NCBI GenBank assembly: GCA_041627475.1
Contig: JBFKQZ010000021.1
Coordinates: forward strand, 1 to 21,692
Reading direction: 5' to 3'
DNA from: JBFGFG01 sp041627475
Lineage (GTDB): Bacteria > Actinomycetota > Nitriliruptoria > Nitriliruptorales > Nitriliruptoraceae
DNA: 21,692 nucleotides
The notes beneath the pieces were generated by a model, which made no database searches, was not told the DNA's origin, and saw only the letters and a list, made by a program, of their open reading frames with translations. The position numbers and the translations under genes were made by a program. Within the stretch, counting starts at the first letter, position 1. Each line of letters begins with the position of its first letter. Shown one piece after another: positions 7,955 to 15,183 of this stretch.

Positions 7955-8389
7955 GTGGACCAGACCACCGCCGACGACCGCAGCGGGCCGGTGCTGCCAG
8001 CGAGCTACGGCCCCGGGGACGCCGACGAGGACCGTCGCAACCTCGCGACGCTCAACGACCCGACGGTGCCGTGGCGCACCAAGCGTCGGCTCCGGCACCG
8101 CGTGGGTGACGCCGACGAGCTCGCCCGACGACTGGTCGCCTGGGAGTCGCAGCAGCCGGCGGACCCGTTGCCGCCCCACGAGGCCGTGCGGGTGCTCCAC
8201 GCCGACGCCGTCGAGCTGGCACGCGAGTACTTCGAGGTGTGCAGCGAGCTGTACGGCCCGCGCGACCCCGACGTGCTCGCCAACGCCCGGCGGATCGCTG
8301 CCGGCGACGTGCTGCCGTGGGAGGCGCGCGCCGTGATCACGGCCGAGCGCGAGCGGGTGGAGCAGCGGCAGCGCGCCTCGGCACACTGA
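7955..8389 (+). CDS. Charged helical protein of unknown function
   Basis: This 144-residue soluble protein starts at GTG 7955, with a strong GGAGGAG at 7943-7949 and five bases of spacing, which decides the start. The N-terminal 35 residues look disordered. The rest is predicted helical and rich in Arg, Glu and Ala. Notable segments are WRTKRRLRHRVGDADELARRLVAW, split here by description only, an ARE-YFEVCSELYGPRDPDVL stretch with its single Cys, and a C-terminal charged helix. I do not recognise the family and see no catalytic motif, signal peptide or membrane segment. It lies between two other small unknown genes on the same strand and could be transcribed with the lipoprotein gene 23 bp downstream. 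Confidence 0.65.
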   Translation: MDQTTADDRSGPVLPASYGPGDADEDRRNLATLNDPTVPWRTKRRLRHRVGDADELARRLVAWESQQPADPLPPHEAVRVLHADAVELAREYFEVCSELYGPRDPDVLANARRIAAGDVLPWEARAVITAERERVEQRQRASAH

Positions 8390-8412
8390 GCGCCCGCCAC
8401 CCCGAGGTCCCC

Positions 8413-8835
8413 GTGCGTCGCGTCCTGCTCGTCGTCCTGCTGCTGGCCGGCATGCTCGCCGGCTGCCTCGACCTGGAGCCGAACTTCGACGACGTCGAGG
8501 ACCTCTTCGCCGCCGCTGGCGGCGAGTCGTGGTGCGGCACCGAGCTCAACGTCACGGTGGCTCCGTTCGTGGGCAACTGCGGCGATCCGACCACCGACGG
8601 CCGCGTGGTCCTGGGTGTCGGTCTCGGGGGGCAGGAGCTCCGCGAGAGCATCGACGCGGCGCGGGACAATCTCACCGAGGACGGGCAGCTGCTGCTGGTC
8701 CCGACCGACCCGGACCGCGAGTTCGGGTGGCAGCTGCGGTCGCGTGACCTCGACCTGCTCCTCGAAGCGCAGGAGGACCTCGGCGGCGTGCTGCTCGACA
8801 CCGAGGCGGCGATCGACGCCTGGCTGGCGGGCTGA
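8413..8835 (+). CDS. Small predicted lipoprotein
   Basis: This 140-residue protein starts at GTG 8413, with GAGG at 8404-8407 five bases upstream. Earlier in-frame codons overlap the previous gene and lack a ribosome-binding site. A textbook lipoprotein signal is present: MRR, a Leu/Val-rich core and the lipobox LAGC with Cys18 as the lipidation site. The mature part (about 122 residues) is acidic and includes Cys41 and Cys56, which could form a disulfide. It contains no family motif that I recognise. It should be anchored at the outer face of the cytoplasmic membrane. The gene ends eight bases before the 3' end of the convergent tRNA gene. Confidence 0.72.
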   Translation: MRRVLLVVLLLAGMLAGCLDLEPNFDDVEDLFAAAGGESWCGTELNVTVAPFVGNCGDPTTDGRVVLGVGLGGQELRESIDAARDNLTEDGQLLLVPTDPDREFGWQLRSRDLDLLLEAQEDLGGVLLDTEAAIDAWLAG

Positions 8836-8843
8836 GCAACGGG

Positions 8844-8918
8844 CGCGCCCGGCAGGATTCGAACCTGCGACCGGCGGATTAGAAGGCCGCTGCTCTATCC
8901 GGACTGAGCTACGGGCGC
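8844..8918 (-). tRNA. tRNA-Arg (anticodon TCT)
   Basis: Read on the minus strand, the gene has a 7-bp acceptor stem (GCGCCCG at 8918-8912 paired with CGGGCGC at 8851-8845) and a discriminator G at 8844. The D-arm carries TAGCTCAG, the anticodon loop CTTCTAA has anticodon TCT (8883-8881), and the T-arm reads GGTTCGAATCC. Length is 75 nt and CCA is not encoded (CCC follows). It would read AGA codons, which are very rare in this GC-rich genome. I see no integrase or duplicated tRNA end nearby. Confidence 0.95.
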
Positions 8919-8930
8919 CTGTGGGGCCAG

Positions 8931-8936
8931 AAGGTA
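8931..8936 (-). promoter_or_regulatory. Candidate -10 box of the tRNA-Arg gene
   Basis: On the minus strand TACCTT lies 12 bases upstream of the tRNA 5' end, a plausible -10 (TANNNT) with a start a few bases before the mature tRNA. The -35 region is not convincing. Confidence 0.35.
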
Positions 8937-9020
8937 TGCGGCCGGTCCGGGATTGCAGACCCGACCGCGCGCGTTGTCGGGACGAACCCAGCCACGACCG
9001 AGCCCCCAGGAGCCTGTGCC

Positions 9021-9695
9021 GTGTCCGACACGACGACCGATCTGACGGCGGATCGTTGGCGCGCGTGGCTGCGGATCGCGCTGTTCACGCTGCTCGTCCT
9101 CGGGGTCGGCGGCGCACTGCTCGCCGCTGGTGGCCGGGTCTCGGAGGCGCTCGACCTGATCCGCGACACCGTCGACCGTGCCGGGATGTGGGGGCCGGTC
9201 CTCTTCGTCCTGGCGTACGCCGTGCTCACGATGCTGCTCGTTCCGGGATCACCGCTCACGATCGCCGCCGGCGTCCTGTTCGGCCCGTGGGTCGGGACGC
9301 TGCTGGTCGTCGTGGGGGCGACCGCCGGGGCGACCGGCGCGTTCCTCTGGGGACGGCACCTCGGCCGTGACGCCGTGGCGCGGCTGACCGGCGACCGCTT
9401 CGACCGTGTCGACGCGTGGCTGCACGACCGCGGCCTGCTCGCCGTGCTCTACGTGCGGCTCGTGCCGTTGCTGCCGTTCAACCTGCTCAACCCGGTCGCC
9501 GGCGTCACCGGCGTCACGCTCCGGGACTACGTGGTCGGCACCGCCGTCGGGATCGTGCCCGGCACCTTCGCCTTCGCCGCACTGGGCGGCACCTTCGACG
9601 ACCCGACCTCGCCGACGTTCCTCGGGGCGCTGGCGCTGCTGGTCGTGCTCGCCGTCGGCGCCCCGCTGGTCGACCGCCGAGTGCGGTCCGACTAG
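9021..9695 (+). CDS. TVP38/TMEM64 (VTT-domain) membrane protein
   Basis: This 224-residue multi-pass membrane protein of the DedA/TVP38 group starts at GTG 9021, with AGGAG at 9008-9012. A membrane helix lies at about residues 18-37. The VTT domain follows: LLVPGSPLTIAAGVLFGPWVG (split around residues 72-92), Gly-rich segments to about residue 116, then the diagnostic YVRLVPLLPFNLLNPVAG region (144-161) and terminal helices to about 219. These re-entrant-loop motifs are typical of a family linked to lipid scrambling or proton-coupled transport. The substrate here is unknown. E. coli relatives YdjX and YdjZ lie beside ynjA-F, and several ynj-like genes lie downstream in this window. The stop interlocks with the convergent kinase stop in a CTAG at 9692-9695. 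Confidence 0.92.
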   Translation: MSDTTTDLTADRWRAWLRIALFTLLVLGVGGALLAAGGRVSEALDLIRDTVDRAGMWGPVLFVLAYAVLTMLLVPGSPLTIAAGVLFGPWVGTLLVVVGATAGATGAFLWGRHLGRDAVARLTGDRFDRVDAWLHDRGLLAVLYVRLVPLLPFNLLNPVAGVTGVTLRDYVVGTAVGIVPGTFAFAALGGTFDDPTSPTFLGALALLVVLAVGAPLVDRRVRSD

Positions 9696-11086
9696 TCGTC
9701 GTCCTCGTCGCGGTTGCTGCGGGGAACCCGGTCGAGGGCGGTCTCCGCCGCCAGCACCTGGTCGAGGATCGCCGCCTCGGCGGCGCGCGTGACCTCCTCC
9801 TTCTCGACGCGGTCGCCGAGCTCACGGCGGAGGTCGCGCAGCTCGTTCGCGGCGCGCTGCGGCTTGTCGTCGAGCAGTTCCGCGACCGCCTTCGCCGCCC
9901 GCTCGTCCAGCTTCTCCAGCGCCTCGGAACCGAGTGCGTCCTGCCCGCGGAGGTCGACCAGCAGCGCCCGCAGGGACTGCAGCTCTGCGGCGGCTGCCTG
10001 GGCCGGGGGGAGGGGGGACGGACTCGGCGAGGGGCTCGGTGACGGGGAGGGGCTCGGACTGGGCGACGGGCTGGGACTCGGCAACGGCGTCGGCGACGCC
10101 GCGACCGTCGGGGTGTCGTCGCGGCTGAGTGCGAGCGTGCCCGCGGCGGCAGCGGCGACCGCCGCGACGGCCAGCAGCGCGAGCGCACCTCGGCGTGCGC
10201 GCTGAGGTGCGGGTTCGAGCACCTGCGTCGTGGCGGCAGGGGGTGTCCCTGCAGCGCCGATGACGGCCGTGGCCGCGTCCCGGTCGACCGACATCGTGCC
10301 GAGGCCGCGCAGGAACTCGCCCAGTCGCGGACGGGCCGTCGGGTCCTTGCGCAGGGCCGCGCCGACCGCGGCGTCGACGTTCTCGGGCACGGCGGGCCGG
10401 CGGTCGCGCACGCTCGGCGGTGTGGCCGTGCGGTGCTGGTGCACGACGCCGACGGGGTCGTCGGCGGTGAACGGGGGCGCCCCCGTGAGCAGCGTCATGG
10501 CCAGGCAGCCCAGCGCGTACACGTCCGCCGGTGGCCCGACGGTCCCGCCGCTCGCCTGTTCCGGCGCGAGGTAGCCGACCGAGCCGCGCACGGTCTGCGT
10601 CGCGGTCGCCGCCATGGACCGGGCGATCCCGAAGTCCGTCAGCCGTGGGACGCCGGCATCGAGCAGGACGTTCCCGGGTGTCACGTCGCGGTGGACGAGC
10701 CCGGCCTCGTGGACGGCACCGAGGCCGGCGCCGACGGCCCCGAGCACGGCGAGGGCCTCGTCCACCGGCATGCCGCCGTCGCCCACGACCGCGGCGAGCG
10801 ACGGGCCGGCGACGTACTCCATGACGATGGCGGGCTGGTCGGTGTCGTCGAGGACGGCGTCGAGCACCTGGACCACGTTCCCGTGCCGGACCGCCGCGGC
10901 GCGTCGCGCCTCGTCGCGCAGCGCAGCCACCGCATCGGCGTCACCGAGCAGGTGCGGCGCGAGGAGCTTGACGGCGACCACGCGGTCGAGCGTGCGGTCA
11001 CGGGCCCGCAGGACCCGTCCCATGCCACCGACGCCGACCTCGTCGAGCAGCTCGTACCGCCCGGCGAGGACGTCCCCGACGTCCAC
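9692..11086 (-). CDS. Membrane Hanks-type Ser/Thr protein kinase with Ser-Pro linker
   Basis: This is a 464-residue protein. GTG 11086 is chosen because GGAGGC lies at 11096-11091 just upstream and the kinase fold starts at once. A longer frame to 11248 would overlap the divergent DUF427 gene. The kinase domain spans about residues 9-262: a glycine loop GVGGMG (18-23), Lys40 in VAVK, HRDVTPGN (132-139), DFG (151-153) and APE (174-176). The Lys normally found two residues after the catalytic Asp134 is Thr136. A membrane helix at about 299-320 is followed by a long Ser-Pro dipeptide tract (about 331-361). The extracellular part (365-464) is predicted to be charged and helical, and has no PASTA repeats. 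The kinase acts on the cytoplasmic side, and its ligand and substrates are unknown. Confidence 0.9.
   Translation of the reverse strand: MDVGDVLAGRYELLDEVGVGGMGRVLRARDRTLDRVVAVKLLAPHLLGDADAVAALRDEARRAAAVRHGNVVQVLDAVLDDTDQPAIVMEYVAGPSLAAVVGDGGMPVDEALAVLGAVGAGLGAVHEAGLVHRDVTPGNVLLDAGVPRLTDFGIARSMAATATQTVRGSVGYLAPEQASGGTVGPPADVYALGCLAMTLLTGAPPFTADDPVGVVHQHRTATPPSVRDRRPAVPENVDAAVGAALRKDPTARPRLGEFLRGLGTMSVDRDAATAVIGAAGTPPAATTQVLEPAPQRARRGALALLAVAAVAAAAAGTLALSRDDTPTVAASPTPLPSPSPSPSPSPSPSPSPSPSPSPLPPAQAAAAELQSLRALLVDLRGQDALGSEALEKLDERAAKAVAELLDDKPQRAANELRDLRRELGDRVEKEEVTRAAEAAILDQVLAAETALDRVPRSNRDEDDD
10007..10096 (-). repeat. Ser-Pro dipeptide-coding tract
   Basis: Inside the kinase gene about 15 Ser-Pro units are encoded by short near-repeats on the minus strand, seen on the plus strand as recurring GGGGCTCGG/GGGACTCGG-like units. 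It is a low-complexity linker between membrane helix and ectodomain and may vary in length by slippage. Confidence 0.8.
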
Positions 11087-11110
11087 TGGTGCCTCCTGTC
11101 CGGCCCGGAC

Positions 11111-11116
11111 ACGGTA
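11111..11116 (-). promoter_or_regulatory. Candidate -10 box of the kinase gene
   Basis: On the minus strand TACCGT lies 25 bases upstream of the GTG at 11086, giving a start near 11104 and a short leader that contains the GGAGGC ribosome-binding site. The same hexamer precedes the gene at 7604. Confidence 0.4.
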
Positions 11117-11130
11117 GGGAGTGACGGGAA

Positions 11131-11149
11131 GCACGCCCATCCGGCGTGC
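11131..11149. promoter_or_regulatory. Inverted repeat in the divergent kinase/DUF427 region
   Basis: GCACGCC (11131-11137) and GGCGTGC (11143-11149) are perfect 7-base arms around CATCC. The dyad sits where the -35 element of the kinase promoter would be and 32 bases upstream of the DUF427 start. It may be an operator for one or both genes. A chance GC palindrome is possible. Confidence 0.35.
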
Positions 11150-11180
11150 GTTGCCACCGCCACACCCACGAGGAGCAACG

Positions 11181-11465
11181 ATGCCGACCGCGACCTGGAA
11201 CGGGGCCGTGCTGGCCCGGAGCGACGAGACCGTCGTCGTCGAGGGCAACCACTACTTCCCGCCGGACTCGGTGGACCGCGACCTCGTGGAGGAGGTCGAC
11301 CAGACCACCGTCTGCCCGTGGAAGGGCACGGCCTCGTACTACGACGTGGTCGTCGACGGCGAACGCAACCCCGGCGCCGCCTGGTACTACCCGGCGCCGA
11401 AGGACGCAGCGGCCGAGATCAAGGACCACGTCGCCTTCTGGCGCGGGGTCGAGGTCACCGACTGA
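11181..11465 (+). CDS. DUF427 domain protein
   Basis: This 94-residue soluble protein starts at ATG 11181, with AGGAG at 11171-11175 five bases upstream. The whole protein is one DUF427 domain: ATWNGAVLARSDETVVVEGN at the start, HYFPPDSVD, then the hallmark CPWKGTASYYDV (45-56), AWYYPAP (67-73) and a final HVAFWRGVEV. The conserved CPWKG, YY and FW residues are all present. The family is common in actinobacteria and its biochemical role is not established as far as I know. The gene is divergent from the kinase and convergent with the second ABC permease, overlapping it by 11 bp (11455-11465). Confidence 0.92.
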   Translation: MPTATWNGAVLARSDETVVVEGNHYFPPDSVDRDLVEEVDQTTVCPWKGTASYYDVVVDGERNPGAAWYYPAPKDAAAEIKDHVAFWRGVEVTD

Positions 11466-12231
11466 GCCGACTGGTCCGTCGCGTCACGACGACCAGCGCC
11501 ACGACGGCCGGGGCGAGGAACACCAGGGCGAGCGTCGCGGCGACCTGCGGGTCGCGCCCCACGAACGGCTCCAGCACCAGCGGGAGCATCGGGATGCCGC
11601 GCCCGACCCCGAGCGAGGAGCCGTACTGGCTCCAGCTGACGAGGCCGCCGAGCAGGCTCGCAACCCCGAGGCTCGGTGCGACGAGTGGGAGCGACACCCG
11701 CAGCAGCAGCTGCCGACGGTCGGCGCCGAGTGTGCGCGCCGCCTCCTCCGCCCGTCGCACGGCGGGGGTGAAGCCCGGTGCGAGCACGACGACGACGTAG
11801 GGCAGCACCGCGACGAGGTGCGCGAGCACGAGACCGACCAGCGACGAGGTCAGGCCCAGCCGCAGGAACCACTCGGCGAGGCCGGTGCCGATCGCCAGGG
11901 GCGGGACGAGCAGCGGCAGCGCAAGGCCGATGAGGACGGGGATCCGGCGGCGGGTGTCGGCCGTGGCGAGCCAGCGCGCTGCGGGCCACGCGACGACGAC
12001 CGCCACGAGGGTCGTGACGACGGCCACGAGGAACGAGTTCGTGATCGCGGTCGCGGTGTTCGTCCCCGGGGCCAGGACGACGTCGAGGCCGCGCGTGCCC
12101 CACTGCTGCGGCAGCAGCGCCGGCGCCCGCCAGACGTCACCGAGCGCCCGGACCGGCAGCACGAGCAGCGGCGCCACGGTCAGCACCGCCAACGCCGTGG
12201 CGGTCGCGCGCCCTGCCGCCCGCCACCTCAT
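11455..12231 (-). CDS. ABC transporter permease, C-terminal half of a YnjC-like system
   Basis: This 258-residue membrane protein starts at ATG 12231, which overlaps the stop of the upstream permease (ATGA). The reading frame is open much further upstream, but that part is antisense or out of frame with the other genes and is not coding. Five to six membrane helices are predicted, at about 12-32, 62-84, 97-117, 128-151, 183-205 and 230-250. The binding-protein-dependent permease EAA loop is clear: EEAARTLGADRRQLLLRVSLP (residues 162 onward), which docks on the ATPase. Together with the upstream gene it totals about 525 residues, close to the single-chain YnjC of E. coli. It presumably pairs with the ATPase at 15180-16199 and the binding protein at 16196-17356. 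The transported substrate is unknown. Confidence 0.82.
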   Translation of the reverse strand: MRWRAAGRATATALAVLTVAPLLVLPVRALGDVWRAPALLPQQWGTRGLDVVLAPGTNTATAITNSFLVAVVTTLVAVVVAWPAARWLATADTRRRIPVLIGLALPLLVPPLAIGTGLAEWFLRLGLTSSLVGLVLAHLVAVLPYVVVVLAPGFTPAVRRAEEAARTLGADRRQLLLRVSLPLVAPSLGVASLLGGLVSWSQYGSSLGVGRGIPMLPLVLEPFVGRDPQVAATLALVFLAPAVVALVVVTRRTSRLSR

Positions 12232-13031
12232 CGCCGCACCCCGTCGAGCCGGCGTGCGAGCACCCCGGCGGCCGCCGCGAGCAGCAGCGCCAGTCCGCTG
12301 GCGACCAGCAGCGCCACGGCGGCGTCGGCCTGGCCCTCCAGCCCCCGGATCCGCGTGGCGTCGATGGCGTAGACGGGCAGCAGCACCGGGTCGTTCGCAC
12401 CGACGACGGCGGGAACCTGCAGGAACCCGAGCACGAAGGCCATGACCACCGCGGCGCCGAGGACCAGCGGGGCCCGCACGGCGGGCCACACGACCGTCCG
12501 CAGCGCGCGGACCGGGCCGACGCCGAGGGTCGCGGCGACCTCGACCCGCCGGTCGACGTCGTCGTCCCAGACCGCGAGCAGCAGCAGCACCAGGAACGGC
12601 ACCTCCTTGAGGAGGTAGACGAGCACGACCCCGGCACCTGACGGTGCGCGGACCACCTGCGGGAGGTCGGCCACGACCCGGTCGGCGATGCCGCCGGGGC
12701 CGAGCCACAGCACCACCACGACCGCGACGAGCAGGTGCGGCACGAGGACCGGCAGGGTCACCAGCACCTGGACGGTGCGGCGGCCCCGCAGCAGGGCGGC
12801 CAGTGGCAGGGCAACCAGCACCGACAGCACGGTGGCCACCGTCGCGACGGCGAGCGTGACGGCCAGCGAGTCGAGGAACGCCGGGTCGCCGAGCACCCGC
12901 CGCCACGCGGCCAGGGAGGGTGCCTGGCCCGGCAGCGGCGCCACGGAGGTCCGCAGCGCACCGGCGAGCGCACCACCGAACAGCAGCAGCGTGACGACGA
13001 GGGCCGGGAGGACGGCGCGCGACCTGGTCAT
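12228..13031 (-). CDS. ABC transporter permease, N-terminal half of a YnjC-like system
   Basis: This 267-residue permease has two candidate starts: ATG 13031 and an in-frame GTG at 13055. Neither has a strong Shine-Dalgarno. I prefer ATG because its MTRSR start places positive charges directly before the first helix, and because GTG would come within 23 bases of the divergent gene start. Membrane helices are predicted at about 7-25, 55-81, 88-110, 133-155, 186-210 and 240-260. The EAA-type loop reads EVAATLGVGPVRALRTVVWP from residue 164, so this half also contacts the ATPase. The stop overlaps the next permease start by 4 bp, so the two halves are probably made in equal amounts. Sequence style resembles the Fbp/ThiP/YnjC branch of permeases. 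Confidence 0.8.
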   Translation of the reverse strand: MTRSRAVLPALVVTLLLFGGALAGALRTSVAPLPGQAPSLAAWRRVLGDPAFLDSLAVTLAVATVATVLSVLVALPLAALLRGRRTVQVLVTLPVLVPHLLVAVVVVLWLGPGGIADRVVADLPQVVRAPSGAGVVLVYLLKEVPFLVLLLLAVWDDDVDRRVEVAATLGVGPVRALRTVVWPAVRAPLVLGAAVVMAFVLGFLQVPAVVGANDPVLLPVYAIDATRIRGLEGQADAAVALLVASGLALLLAAAAGVLARRLDGVRR

Positions 13032-13078
13032 GACGGCACCCTGCTGCTGCGACACTGCGACCGGACAGGAGGACGCCG

Positions 13079-13699
13079 ATGGTGCTGGACGACACCCTTC
13101 GCGGCGTCTTCGGCCGTGCGCTGCAGCCGTTGGTACGTGCCGCGGACCGGGCGGGACTGCGGCCGAACCACCTCACGGCCGTCGGGCTCGCGTTCGGGCT
13201 CGCAGCAGCAGTCGCCGCCGGCCGTGGGGCATGGTGGTGGGCCCTCGGGCTGTGGCTGGTGGGCCGGGTCCCCGACGGGCTGGACGGTCTGCTCGCCCGG
13301 CGGCAGGGCGCCGCGAGCGACCACGGTGGCTTCCTCGACATCATGGCCGACTTCGCCGGCTACGGGGCGTTCGTGCTCGGGGTCGCGGTCGCGCTGCCCG
13401 ACGCGCGGGTCGCGTGTGCGGCGCTGCTGCTGGCGTACTACCTCAACGGCAGCGCCTTCCTGGCGATCTCCGGGCTCGCCGAGAAGCAGGCGCGGCAGGT
13501 CGTCGAGGGGGAGCGCAGCCTCCAGTTCGTCCGGGGACTCACCGAGGGCACCGAGACGATCACCGCCCATGCCGTGTTCGCGCTGCTCGGTGCGCTCCGG
13601 CCGTCGGCGGTGCCGGTCGCGGTCTGGGTCTTCACCGCCCTCGTGCTCGTGACGGTCGGCCAGCGCGTCCGGTTCGGCTGGCAGGTCCTGCGCGACTGA
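13079..13699 (+). CDS. YnjF-like CDP-alcohol phosphatidyltransferase
   Basis: This 206-residue membrane enzyme starts at ATG 13079, with AGGAGG at 13067-13072 and six bases of spacing. The full catalytic signature is present: Asp66, Asp69-Gly70, Ala73-Arg74, Gly83, Asp87 and Asp91 (DGLDGLLAR then GGFLDIMAD), as in enzymes that move a phosphatidyl group from CDP-diacylglycerol to an alcohol. Membrane helices surround it at about 33-48, 50-63, 92-110, 115-130, 160-175 and 178-195. Length equals E. coli YnjF as I remember it, and the neighbouring genes are YnjB-, YnjC- and YnjD-like, which favours YnjF over a housekeeping PgsA. The alcohol acceptor is unknown. It is the only plus-strand gene between the permeases and the flavoprotein. 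Its stop lies two bases from the convergent flavoprotein stop. Confidence 0.85.
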   Translation: MVLDDTLRGVFGRALQPLVRAADRAGLRPNHLTAVGLAFGLAAAVAAGRGAWWWALGLWLVGRVPDGLDGLLARRQGAASDHGGFLDIMADFAGYGAFVLGVAVALPDARVACAALLLAYYLNGSAFLAISGLAEKQARQVVEGERSLQFVRGLTEGTETITAHAVFALLGALRPSAVPVAVWVFTALVLVTVGQRVRFGWQVLRD

Positions 13700-13701
13700 A
13701 C

Positions 13702-15183
13702 TCAGCGCCGCCACGGGCGACTGACGAGTCGTGCCGCGGCCAGGGTCGGGACCGTCAGGCGTCGGGTCCGCGGCGAGAGGAAGCGGTCGCGCAGCACCTC
13801 ACCGGCGGCCTTCGTCGGGGCCTCGGCGAAGGTCGGGTACGCGATCGTCGTCTGGCCGATGTCGGAGAGCGTGGCGCCCTGTTTCACCCAGGCGGTCAGT
13901 GCGCCGACGACGTCCCCGCCCCGGTCGCTGACGACGGTCGCGCCCACGACCCGGTCGCGGGGACCGGCGACGACCTTCGCGAACCCTGCGGTGGCGCCAG
14001 CGGCGATGGCGCGGTCGAGGCGGGCGTTGTCGAAGCTCGCGACCGTCACGGCGTCGGGGCCGTGCTCGGCGACCGCCTCGGCCTCCGTCAGGCCGATGCG
14101 GCCGATCTCGGGCTCGGTGAACGTCGCCCAGGGCACGACGGACGCGTCGAACGACCGCCGCAGCCCGAACAGGGCGTTGGTGACCACCAGCCCGCCCTGT
14201 GCGCCGGCGGCGTGCGTGAACGGCAGTTCACCCGTGACGTCGCCCGCCGCGAAGACCCAGTCGGCGGTCGTCCGCATCGTGGCGTCGACCACCACGTGGC
14301 CGCTGCGACGCAGCGCGACACCGTTGGGCTCCAGCCCCAGTCCCGCGGTCGTGGGGCGCCGGCCGGTCGCGACGAGGACCCGGTCGAAGGGGATGCGTGT
14401 CCGCTGGTGGCGGTCGTCGGTGGTCTCGACCAGCAGCACGGGCCCGTCGGCCGTGTCGTCGACCCGGACGGCCCGCGTGCCGACCCGCACCGTGACGCCC
14501 TCCTCGCGCAGCACCCTGCGGAGGACCTCGCCGGCCTCGGGTTCCTCGCGGGGGACCAGGCGGTCCTCCATCTCGACGAGCGTCACGTCGCTGCCGAGCC
14601 GGCTGAACGCCTGGCCGAGCTCGCACCCGATCGGGCCACCCCCGAGCACGACCAGCCGGCCCGGGAGCTCCCGCAGGTCCCAGACGTCGTCGGAGGTCAG
14701 GGGGTCGGCGTCGGCGAGCCCCTCGACCGGGGGCAGGGCCGGCGTCGACCCGGTGGCGACCAGCACGCGCCGTGCCAGCAGGTCCTGCGTCCCGCCCCCG
14801 TCCAGGACGACGCGGACCCGCCCCCGGCCCGCGAGGTGGCCGCGGCCGGCCAGGACGGTCACGCCCTCGCGCTCGAGCCGCTCGGGGGAGTCGTGCGGTG
14901 CGATCGTGTCCTGCCGCTGCCGCACGGTGTCCATCACGGCGCCGAGGTCGACCTCGAGCTCGGCGGTCCCGAGGCCGTAGCGGTCGGCGGTGCGGGCGGT
15001 GTGGACCGCCCGTGCGGCCGAGAGCAGGGCCTTCGACGGCACGCAGCCCGTCCAGAGGCAGTCGCCGCCGGTGCGGTCCGCCTCGACGAGCGTGACGCGT
15101 GCACCGACGCCGGCCGCCCCGACGGCTGCGACGAGGCCGGCCGTGCCACCGCCGATGATGACGAGGTCCTGGGGGTCGGTCAT
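13702..15183 (-). CDS. Mercuric-reductase-like FAD/NAD(P) disulfide oxidoreductase
   Basis: This 493-residue flavoprotein starts at ATG 15183, with GGAG seven bases upstream, and overlaps the ATPase stop (ATGA). The FAD motif is GGGTAG (11-16). The redox-active pair is Cys42 and Cys47 in GGDCLWTGCVPSK. The NAD(P) motif is GGGPIG (181-186), FAAGDVTGE (311-319) closes the FAD site, and the dimerisation domain begins near 349 (FTEPEIGRIGLTEAE). In lipoamide dehydrogenase and glutathione reductase the active-site base is the His of an HPT motif. Here the position is Tyr449 (YPTFAEA). The C-terminal Cys pair and N-terminal metal-binding domain of true MerA are both absent. The protein is therefore MerA-related but probably not a mercury enzyme. 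Being in one operon with YnjB/YnjD-like genes, it may reduce whatever that transporter handles. Confidence 0.85.
   Translation of the reverse strand: MTDPQDLVIIGGGTAGLVAAVGAAGVGARVTLVEADRTGGDCLWTGCVPSKALLSAARAVHTARTADRYGLGTAELEVDLGAVMDTVRQRQDTIAPHDSPERLEREGVTVLAGRGHLAGRGRVRVVLDGGGTQDLLARRVLVATGSTPALPPVEGLADADPLTSDDVWDLRELPGRLVVLGGGPIGCELGQAFSRLGSDVTLVEMEDRLVPREEPEAGEVLRRVLREEGVTVRVGTRAVRVDDTADGPVLLVETTDDRHQRTRIPFDRVLVATGRRPTTAGLGLEPNGVALRRSGHVVVDATMRTTADWVFAAGDVTGELPFTHAAGAQGGLVVTNALFGLRRSFDASVVPWATFTEPEIGRIGLTEAEAVAEHGPDAVTVASFDNARLDRAIAAGATAGFAKVVAGPRDRVVGATVVSDRGGDVVGALTAWVKQGATLSDIGQTTIAYPTFAEAPTKAAGEVLRDRFLSPRTRRLTVPTLAAARLVSRPWRR

Noticed and set aside
8844..9020. tRNA-Arg as an attachment site of an integrated element
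   Set aside because: No integrase, no duplicated tRNA 3' end and no change of composition were seen on either side.
10007..10096. Short tandem-like repeats that could suggest a CRISPR array or minisatellite
   Set aside because: They encode a Ser-Pro tract inside the kinase gene in frame, and there are no spacers of constant length or cas genes.
11087..11248. Longer N-terminus of the Ser/Thr kinase
   Set aside because: The extension is not kinase-like, overlaps the divergent DUF427 gene, and the GTG at 11086 has a good ribosome-binding site.
13702..15183. Annotation as mercuric reductase (MerA)
   Set aside because: The C-terminal Cys pair and N-terminal metal-binding domain are missing, and no merR, merT or merP gene is nearby.
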